In this document: one piece after another, positions 42,984 through 48,437 of the stretch
Layout: every line of letters begins with the position of its first letter
Position numbering within the stretch: position 1 is the first letter of the stretch
NCBI GenBank assembly: GCA_003140935.1
Contig: PLLJ01000008.1
Coordinates: 1 to 48,437, forward strand
DNA from: Candidatus Omnitrophota bacterium
Lineage (GTDB): Bacteria; Omnitrophota; Omnitrophia; Omnitrophales; Aquincolibacteriaceae
Direction of reading: 5' to 3'
DNA length: 48,437 bases
Notes under the pieces: generated by a model
The model's input: only the letters and a program-made list of their open reading frames with translations
Database searches by the model: none
Told to the model about the DNA's origin: nothing
Made by a program: the position numbers and the translations under genes

Positions 42984-45176
42984 ATGAAAGACCTTCTTGC
43001 CAGTTTGAATGTTTCTCAAAAAGAAGCGGTCACCTGGCCTCCGGTCCGGCCGCTGCTTGTTCTGGCCGGGGCGGGAAGCGGGAAAACGCGCATTCTCACA
43101 CACCGGATCGCCTATTTGATCGAACACGGCGTGCCAGCTTTTAATATCCTCGGGGTGACCTTTACGAACAAGGCCGCACAGGAAATGCGCAACCGCATCG
43201 AAAAACTTGTTTCCCAACGGGTATGGGTAAGTACATTCCATTCCACCTGCCTTCGCATCCTCCGCCAGGACGGGCCCGCTATAGAAATCGATCGGAATTT
43301 CATCATCTACGACGAATACGATCAACTCCAAGTGATCAAAGAGTGTATCGCGGAACTCAAGCTGAACGAGAAGGATGTGAACCCCAAGGCCGCGCGTGAG
43401 GAGATCCAGCGTTCGAAAGATTATCTCGTTTCCCCCGCCCAATACTTGGCGAAGGCGACGGATCTTTTTGAAGATCACGTGGGGAAGGTCTATCAGCTTT
43501 ATGAAACCCGGATGAAACGGCTCAAGGCGTGTGATTTTGGGGACCTTATCATGAAAACCGTGGTGCTTTTTAACAAGAATCCCCAAGTGCTCAAGACCTG
43601 GCAGGACCGTTTTCAGCATGTTCTGATCGATGAGTACCAGGATACGAACCATGCGCAATACCGCTTTGTGAAACTCCTGGCCTCCGCAAGGCGTCAGATC
43701 ACCGTCGTAGGGGACCCGGACCAATCCATTTATGCGTGGCGCGGAGCGGACATCAAGAATATCCTCAATTTTGAAGGGGATTATCCGGAATCCGGTGCGA
43801 TCAGGATGGAGCAGAACTATCGCTCCACGCCCGTGATCCTTGAAGCGGCGAACCATCTGATCAAGAACAATCAGATGCGCAAGCCCAAGGAGCTTTGGAC
43901 CGAGCAGAAGGGCGGTGCGAAGATAGAGCTCTTTAATGCGGAAGATGAGAGCGCGGAGGCCCAATATGTGACCGGCAACGTTTTGAAATACAAGGCCCAG
44001 GGCCGCAGCTTTGCGGATCAGGTGATCTTTTACCGCGTTCACGCTCAATCGCGTGTCATGGAAGAAGAGCTGATGCGCGCGAACATTCCCTACAAGATCG
44101 TGGGAGGAACGCGTTTCTATGACCGTAAGGAGATCAAGGATGTCATCGCTTATCTCCGGATCATCGCCTATGCCTATGATGAAGTAAGTCTGAAGCGCGT
44201 TATCAACGTGCCGCCGCGAGGGATCGGGAAGAAAGCGATGGAAATACTTGAAAATGCGGTCGCCAATATCATGGGGACTCGAATTTTACAAAGCGAGGAA
44301 ACAAACGAGTCCCGAGCGACGAGTCCCGAGTCCCAATTTTCGTCTGATGCCCCGTGGGATGCCGTGCTAGAGAATGCCGGGGCCATCGAAGGATTAACCC
44401 CGCGTGTTAAAAAGAGCCTTGGCGCTTTCTATGCCTGGCTGACGAAGCTCCGGAAAAAGCAGCATGCGTTGACGGTCCACGAGATCCTGGAGCGGATCCT
44501 GGAGGATACGGGGTATGTTGCGGAGCTTGAGGCTGAACGGACTCCGGAGGCCCAGGCCCGTCTTGAGAATATCGAGGAGTTTTTTAGCGTGATCGAGGAC
44601 TTTACGGAAAGGGGGGATTCGGGGTTCGGGACTCGGGACTTGAGAAAACAGGAAATTCCCACGAGTCCCGAGGAATTAGTTTCAAGCCCTCCGGCAAGCT
44701 CGCTGCGAGCGTTTCTCGACTCGATCGAGCTTGTGACCGACCTCGACGCCTGGGACCAAGGGACGAACGTGCTCACACTGATGACGCTTCATACGGCTAA
44801 GGGGCTGGAGTTCCCGATCGTCCACATGGTCGGCATGGAGGAGGGGATCTTCCCGCACGTGAATTCTTTTGTGGGCCCGTCAGACGAGATCGAAGAAGAA
44901 CGGCGGCTTTGTTACGTGGGTATCACGCGTGCCCGGGAGAAATTACATCTTTCCTATGCAACCCAACGGCGCATGTACGGTGCCATGCATCACAATCTTC
45001 CATCCCGGTTCTTAAATGAGATCCCCCCAGATCTTTACGATATCCGGGTCCTGCATTCCGGGAGTGGCTACCGGGATGAAGACGAAGACCAGGACCGCAC
45101 GGGTCATTCCATCCACGATACCGTCATCGAATTCGATGATGATTCCCCATCCTCGCCGGGCCGTTATTCCCGCTGA
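42984..45176 (+). CDS. pcrA: UvrD/PcrA-type superfamily 1 DNA helicase
   Basis: A 730-residue 3'-5' helicase for repair and replication restart. Motif I GAGSGKT (29-35), Ia TFTNKAAQEM, II DEYQD (216-220), III GDPDQSIYAWRGA, IV EQNYRST, V TLHTAKGLEFP and VI VGITRARE are complete. Two tracts in the 2B region (~431-450 and ~545-563) consist of translated GGGACTCG/CGAGTCCC repeats and look inserted. I chose ATG 42984; a GTG at 42963 would add seven residues. Confidence 0.95.
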   Translation: MKDLLASLNVSQKEAVTWPPVRPLLVLAGAGSGKTRILTHRIAYLIEHGVPAFNILGVTFTNKAAQEMRNRIEKLVSQRVWVSTFHSTCLRILRQDGPAIEIDRNFIIYDEYDQLQVIKECIAELKLNEKDVNPKAAREEIQRSKDYLVSPAQYLAKATDLFEDHVGKVYQLYETRMKRLKACDFGDLIMKTVVLFNKNPQVLKTWQDRFQHVLIDEYQDTNHAQYRFVKLLASARRQITVVGDPDQSIYAWRGADIKNILNFEGDYPESGAIRMEQNYRSTPVILEAANHLIKNNQMRKPKELWTEQKGGAKIELFNAEDESAEAQYVTGNVLKYKAQGRSFADQVIFYRVHAQSRVMEEELMRANIPYKIVGGTRFYDRKEIKDVIAYLRIIAYAYDEVSLKRVINVPPRGIGKKAMEILENAVANIMGTRILQSEETNESRATSPESQFSSDAPWDAVLENAGAIEGLTPRVKKSLGAFYAWLTKLRKKQHALTVHEILERILEDTGYVAELEAERTPEAQARLENIEEFFSVIEDFTERGDSGFGTRDLRKQEIPTSPEELVSSPPASSLRAFLDSIELVTDLDAWDQGTNVLTLMTLHTAKGLEFPIVHMVGMEEGIFPHVNSFVGPSDEIEEERRLCYVGITRAREKLHLSYATQRRMYGAMHHNLPSRFLNEIPPDLYDIRVLHSGSGYRDEDEDQDRTGHSIHDTVIEFDDDSPSSPGRYSR
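44274..44334. repeat. Palindromic repeat insertion 1 inside pcrA
   Basis: GGGACTCG (44274-44281) is followed by CGAGTCCC at 44306-44313, 44320-44327 and 44327-44334 (the last two share one base), so the tract can fold into alternative hairpins. It is translated in frame as MGTRILQ…ESRATSPES, in a linker of the 2B domain. The same 8-mer pair recurs 300 bases on. Confidence 0.65.
44628..44672. repeat. Palindromic repeat insertion 2 inside pcrA
   Basis: GGGACTCG (44628-44635) continues as CTCGGGACTTG (44632-44642), which pairs at ten of eleven positions with CGAGTCCCGAG (44662-44672). It is translated in frame (GDSGFGTRDL…TSPEEL) in a flexible region just before conserved helicase motif V. The arms are the same sequence family as in insertion 1. 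Confidence 0.65.
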
Positions 45177-45191
45177 TCCTGCTCGGCTCAG

Positions 45192-45207
45192 GATCCAGTT
45201 CTGGATC
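45192..45207. repeat. Short inverted repeat between pcrA and plsC
   Basis: GATCCAG (45192-45198) and CTGGATC (45201-45207) flank two bases and can form a small hairpin 16 bases after the helicase stop. It is not followed by a T-run, so it is not a typical terminator. Confidence 0.3.
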
Positions 45208-45250
45208 AAGAGGGAAAAAGCTGTTTCCAATAGAGAGTTTGACCGCTAAA

Positions 45251-46048
45251 ATGCCGCCTATGAAGATCCTCAAAGAACACACATTCGGATCCGTGGAAAG
45301 CTTTTTTTATTCGTTGAGCCTTTGGACCGCGGCGGTCTTCTTGACGCTTTTTGCCGCATGCCTGGATCTTTTCATCCTTTACCCATGGTCGCTGTTCTTT
45401 GACCGCGAGACCCGGAAGGTCCTGCACGCTATTTCGGCCGATTGGGGGCGGACCATCATTCGCTGGAGTTCGATCTGGGGGATCGTTGTGATGGGGCGGG
45501 AGCATCTTCAGAAGGGAAAGCACTACATTCTTGTCGCCAATCATCAAAGCCTACTGGATATTCTTGCCGTTTGCGCCGCTCTTCCGATCAATTTCAAGTT
45601 CCTTGCCAAACGCGAGCTTTTTCATATCCCGTTCATGGGCTGGTCGATGACTGCCGCAGGCTACGTTCCGGTCGATCGCGCGAGCCACAAAAGCGGCGGG
45701 GAGGCCGCGCATAGGATCACCCGGGTTCTTAAAAAGGGTGCGAGCGTACTCCTTTTTCCGGAAGGGACACGCAGTCCCGACGGGAAAATCCACGCATTCA
45801 AGATGGGGGCCTTCAAACTCGCGCGTGACAACAAAGTTGAGATCCTTCCGATTGTGATCGACGGGACCGGTCAGGCGCTTCCGAAAAAGTCGTGGCTTGT
45901 TAAAAAGAAGAGCACTTTTATCGTTTCGATCGGGAAGCCCGTATCGCTGGAAGATTTCGCGGATAGCTCGATGGAAGAGGCGAAAGAGAAGATCCGGCAT
46001 GAGATGATCGGCAGGTTAGAACATATACGGCATGGCAAGAAGTCTTGA
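45251..46048 (+). CDS. plsC: 1-acyl-sn-glycerol-3-phosphate acyltransferase
   Basis: Membrane acyltransferase that makes phosphatidic acid. Motif I NHQSLLD (His98, Asp103), motif III FPEGTRS and the P-V-D-R block GYVPVDRAS are conserved. One N-terminal hydrophobic segment (~20-45) anchors it. About 265 residues. The start is uncertain: ATG 45251, ATG 45260 (MKILKEHTF) or TTG 45239, none with a good ribosome site. A long hairpin follows its stop. Confidence 0.92.
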   Translation: MPPMKILKEHTFGSVESFFYSLSLWTAAVFLTLFAACLDLFILYPWSLFFDRETRKVLHAISADWGRTIIRWSSIWGIVVMGREHLQKGKHYILVANHQSLLDILAVCAALPINFKFLAKRELFHIPFMGWSMTAAGYVPVDRASHKSGGEAAHRITRVLKKGASVLLFPEGTRSPDGKIHAFKMGAFKLARDNKVEILPIVIDGTGQALPKKSWLVKKKSTFIVSIGKPVSLEDFADSSMEEAKEKIRHEMIGRLEHIRHGKKS

Positions 46049-46050
46049 GT

Positions 46051-46099
46051 CGTGGGAAACGGGTAACGAAAAGTATTTTTTCGTTCAACGTTTCCCGTG
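46051..46099. terminator. Long hairpin after plsC, possible terminator or repeat
   Basis: Starting 3 bases after the plsC stop, GGGAAACG (46054-46061) pairs with CGTTTCCC (46089-46096), and inside it AACGAAAA (46065-46072) pairs with TTTTCGTT (46078-46085) around a 5-base loop. The internal bulge is symmetric. No T-run follows the right arm, so it is not a textbook intrinsic terminator; an mRNA-processing or repeat element is also possible. Confidence 0.45.
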
Positions 46100-46121
46100 A
46101 ACCGTTTTACGAGGATTTATT

Positions 46122-46862
46122 TTGAAGATACTGACATTGAATACCTGGCAGGAGCGTGGGCCGTGGCGCGACCGGTGGGAGCTTATTCTCAAAGGCCTTA
46201 AGGAATACGCTGCCGACATCGTAGGTTTGCAGGAAGTTTTCAATATGGACTGGGCCAGGGAAATCCACAAACGGAGCGGGTATCCCTATCTTGCCGTGAG
46301 CGGCGAACATTCCGGACTGATCTTTCTTTCGAAATTCAAACCCGTCGAACAAGAATGCCTGGTCATGGCAACGAAGTCGCCTACCGAGGATTATCTTCGC
46401 TATGTTTTTTATCTCCAAGTCGATACGGGTGGAGCGAAAGTCGCGCTTTTTGACACGCACCTTTCATGGAAGGCTGATGAGAACGAGATCCGCCTGAGGC
46501 AGACCATGGAGCTTGGGACGTTTGTGCAGAAGAAGTCCGGTGATCTTTCCATGGCGCTCATGGGAGATCTTAATGCGGGACCGGACACGCCCTCCGTCAC
46601 TTATCTTCGGGAGACGTTGAAATGGTGCGATACCTTTGGTGCGAAGCATCCGGGGGAAGCGGGATGGACCTGGGATTACCGGAATCCTTATGCGGAAGCG
46701 GAGCGGGAGAAGATGGCCGAGCGGCGTATCGATTATATTTTTATCCGCGAGCAAAGGGGGCTTTTCGAGAAGATAAGATCCTCACGTATCGTTTTTAACA
46801 AGCCGTCGGAAAAAGGCGTCTATCCCTCGGACCATTTCGGCGTAATGACCGAGTTCAATTGA
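46122..46862 (+). CDS. Endonuclease/exonuclease/phosphatase (EEP) family hydrolase
   Basis: A 246-residue EEP-fold metal hydrolase. MKILTLNTWQ (Asn), VGLQEV (Glu), GDLNAGPDTPS (Asp, Asn), RRIDYIFIR and SDHFGVM (Asp-His) are the catalytic blocks. Members cleave DNA, phospholipids or small phosphodiesters; with plsC beside it a phosphodiesterase on a lipid or sugar is imaginable but unproven. Start TTG 46122 is supported by GAGG seven bases upstream. No signal peptide seen, so it is probably cytoplasmic. Confidence 0.9.
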   Translation: MKILTLNTWQERGPWRDRWELILKGLKEYAADIVGLQEVFNMDWAREIHKRSGYPYLAVSGEHSGLIFLSKFKPVEQECLVMATKSPTEDYLRYVFYLQVDTGGAKVALFDTHLSWKADENEIRLRQTMELGTFVQKKSGDLSMALMGDLNAGPDTPSVTYLRETLKWCDTFGAKHPGEAGWTWDYRNPYAEAEREKMAERRIDYIFIREQRGLFEKIRSSRIVFNKPSEKGVYPSDHFGVMTEFN

Positions 46863-46864
46863 CT

Positions 46865-47998
46865 ATGGAGCCTGCAGACCTGAAAGCGAAAGAATATCAG
46901 ATCATCCGCCGCAGGTTTTCGCTTTTCCAGCTCGTTCTTACACCCGCGCTTCTCGGGATATTGATCGCAAGCGGGTGGACGTTCGGGATGCGCCAGAATG
47001 CCATTGGATTCGCCGGGGCCCATGATGCTGGCGTTGTGGCGGCCTATTTTTTACTTTTCTCCCTTTTTTTCCTGATCTTCGATCTGCCGCTCGCGTTCTA
47101 TTCGGGATTTGTACTGGAGCATCAATTCGGTCTTTCGAATCAGAACTTCAGTCAGTGGCTTTTGGATCTCGGAAAGAAAACGCTTCTTTCGTTCGGATTG
47201 TCGCTCGCGCTCCTGGAGTGTCTTTACCTGATCATTCGTATGGATCACGCGCATTGGTGGATCTGGGCGTGGGCGGCCTACGCTTTTGTGAGCTATGTCC
47301 TCGGGAAGGTCTTCCCGGTCTTGATCGTGCCGCTTTTTTACAAATATGGTAGGCTTGAAGATAAGGAGCTGGAAGCGAAGGTCCTGAAGCTTGCCACGCG
47401 TTTTGACATGCCGGTCGGGAACGTCTATTCACTCAATTTGAGCAAAACGACCAAGAAGGCGAATGCTGCATTTATGGGGATCGGGAGAACCAAGCGGGTG
47501 GTCTTAAGCGATACGCTCATCCAGAACTTCACGCACGCTGAAGTGGAGGTGGTCGTGGCGCACGAACTGGGCCATTATAAGCACCGCGATGTTTGGCGGC
47601 TTCTGGCGTTTGGCCTCGCGGTTTCGCTTGCCGCGTTTGCCTCCGGGTTTTGGGGAATGAACGCCCTTGCACCCAAGCTGTCTTTGAATTCTCCGGCGGA
47701 TGTGGCGGGCCTACCCCTGCTTTTCTTGATCTTTTATGCCGTTCATCTGGTTCTGATGCCGGTCATGAACGGATATTCCAGGCGGCGGGAGCGGGCGGCT
47801 GATATTTTTGCATTGAACGCGCTTGAGACGCGGGAGGTTTTTATCGCTTGCATGAAAAAATTAGGCGAGCAGAATCTCGCGGATCCCGAGCCTCCGGCGT
47901 GGTATGAATGGTTCTTTTATGACCATCCGTCGATCGCCAAACGTATTGAAATGGCTGGAAAATGGACGACAGACCACAGATCGAAGACGACGGCCTGA
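46865..47998 (+). CDS. M48 (Ste24/CAAX-protease-like) membrane metalloprotease
   Basis: A 377-residue zinc protease with several membrane helices. The active site HELGH lies at 233-237 and the third ligand Glu309 in RRRERAADIFAL. The N-terminal domain with FSGFVLEHQFGLS-like and YKYGRLED blocks is characteristic of the Ste24/CAAX type rather than HtpX. In bacteria such proteases probably act in membrane quality control. It begins 2 bases after the EEP gene; ATG 46865 is preferred over TTG 46859. Confidence 0.92.
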   Translation: MEPADLKAKEYQIIRRRFSLFQLVLTPALLGILIASGWTFGMRQNAIGFAGAHDAGVVAAYFLLFSLFFLIFDLPLAFYSGFVLEHQFGLSNQNFSQWLLDLGKKTLLSFGLSLALLECLYLIIRMDHAHWWIWAWAAYAFVSYVLGKVFPVLIVPLFYKYGRLEDKELEAKVLKLATRFDMPVGNVYSLNLSKTTKKANAAFMGIGRTKRVVLSDTLIQNFTHAEVEVVVAHELGHYKHRDVWRLLAFGLAVSLAAFASGFWGMNALAPKLSLNSPADVAGLPLLFLIFYAVHLVLMPVMNGYSRRRERAADIFALNALETREVFIACMKKLGEQNLADPEPPAWYEWFFYDHPSIAKRIEMAGKWTTDHRSKTTA

Positions 47999-48012
47999 AA
48001 ATAAGGAAACCC

Positions 48013-48437
48013 ATGCGAAATAACAAAGAAATAAGAAGTAAATCTTACGTCGTGCCTTGCGTGTTGTGCTTCGTGCTGATGGGGAGTTTCCTGGCTGCTA
48101 CCGGCGCTTATGCTGGGATCAACGATGACGATCACGGCAAGGAAACCGTAGAGCGTCAGCAGAAGATCGAGATCAATCAATTCTATGCCGGGAAGGGTGG
48201 GAATGCGCCGATGGCACCTATGGCGATCGGGCTTTATAACGACGCGGTCAAGTTCTTTGAGAAAAATGAATTTGACCTGGCCCGCCAGGCGCTTAGCGAG
48301 TCTCTTTCACTGGAACCTCGGAACGCTTTGGCTTTGGAACTCTTAGGCGAGATCGAGAATCTAGGGCAAAATTTTGAAAAGGCGGAGTATTATTACAAGC
48401 AAAGTTATCTTGTGAGTCCTTCGACGCGCTTGCGTCC
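48013..48437 (+). CDS. Exported TPR-repeat protein, 5' part
   Basis: The frame opens at ATG 48013 with AAGGA upstream and runs off the right edge, giving 141 residues. A signal peptide is clear (CVLCFVLMGSFLAATGAYA, cleavage after ~37), followed by a linker and at least two TPR units (AVKFFEKNEFDLARQALSES and NALALELLGEIE with the next repeat). It is likely periplasmic or outer-membrane. The rest lies outside the window; function unknown. Confidence 0.75.
   Translation, partial: MRNNKEIRSKSYVVPCVLCFVLMGSFLAATGAYAGINDDDHGKETVERQQKIEINQFYAGKGGNAPMAPMAIGLYNDAVKFFEKNEFDLARQALSESLSLEPRNALALELLGEIENLGQNFEKAEYYYKQSYLVSPSTRLR

Noticed and set aside
44690-44735. Inverted repeat CAAGCTCG/CGAGCTTG as a third insertion in pcrA
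   Set aside because: The encoded residues (LRAFLDSIELVTDLD) match the normal helicase sequence at this place, so the repeat is a by-product of coding.

Overview
The window is about 48.4 kb of gene-dense bacterial chromosome of moderate GC. Nearly every gene lies on the + strand; only one HAD phosphatase is on the minus strand. There are no phage genes, insertion sequences, rRNA, tRNA or CRISPR arrays that I can see. A diderm cell wall is implied by a meso-diaminopimelate-type MurE, a complete run of lipid II genes and an OmpA/Pal-like lipoprotein. A Minf_1886-type (TIGR04138) protein, a family I associate with planctomycetes and verrucomicrobia, hints at the PVC superphylum, and the overall layout would fit Omnitrophota. 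This placement is inference, not proof.

Layout. (1) 1-7037: end of a probable holB, then metG, tatD, an M50 protease, mtnA, thiL, tsaE and a TPR protein, mostly joined by ATGA overlaps. (2) 7038-10600: radC behind a strong, apparently leaderless promoter with a palindrome, a minus-strand HAD phosphatase, a BT1-type MFS transporter and a 3D-domain protein. (3) 10601-18780: mutS and mutL (with the endonuclease motif), a lone receiver protein, a FieF-like metal exporter, and an OmpR-type regulator with its histidine kinase. (4) 18781-25357: accessory block with an unknown protein plus a PtsN-like EIIA, a 450-bp non-coding stretch with a pseudoknot-like structure, an ATPase with winged helix, a HIT protein, a degenerate HD-GYP protein, small membrane proteins and an OmpA-like lipoprotein. 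(5) 25373-37392: division and cell wall cluster murE-murF-mraY-murD-ftsW-murG-murC-ddl-ftsQ-ftsA, without murB, ftsI or ftsZ. (6) 37393-42936: glycine cleavage operon gcvT-gcvH-gcvPA-gcvPB with a lipoate ligase and the Minf_1886-type protein. (7) 42984-48437: pcrA/uvrD helicase, plsC, an EEP-family hydrolase, an M48 protease and the start of a secreted TPR protein.

How the genes work together. murE to murC carry muropeptide assembly from the tripeptide step to lipid II and its polymerase FtsW, with Ddl supplying D-Ala-D-Ala. GcvT, GcvH and the split P-protein form the glycine cleavage system, and the adjacent ligase can lipoylate GcvH. MutS and MutL form a methyl-independent mismatch repair pair.

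The most unusual signals are five copies of a long hairpin unit in front of two unrelated transporter genes; palindromic repeats inserted in frame inside the PcrA-type helicase; a compact pseudoknot-like structure at 19784-19857; helically phased TTTAA repeats beside the OmpR/kinase pair; an HD-GYP protein that has lost its metal ligands; and an FtsA with altered nucleotide-binding motifs and no ftsZ beside it.
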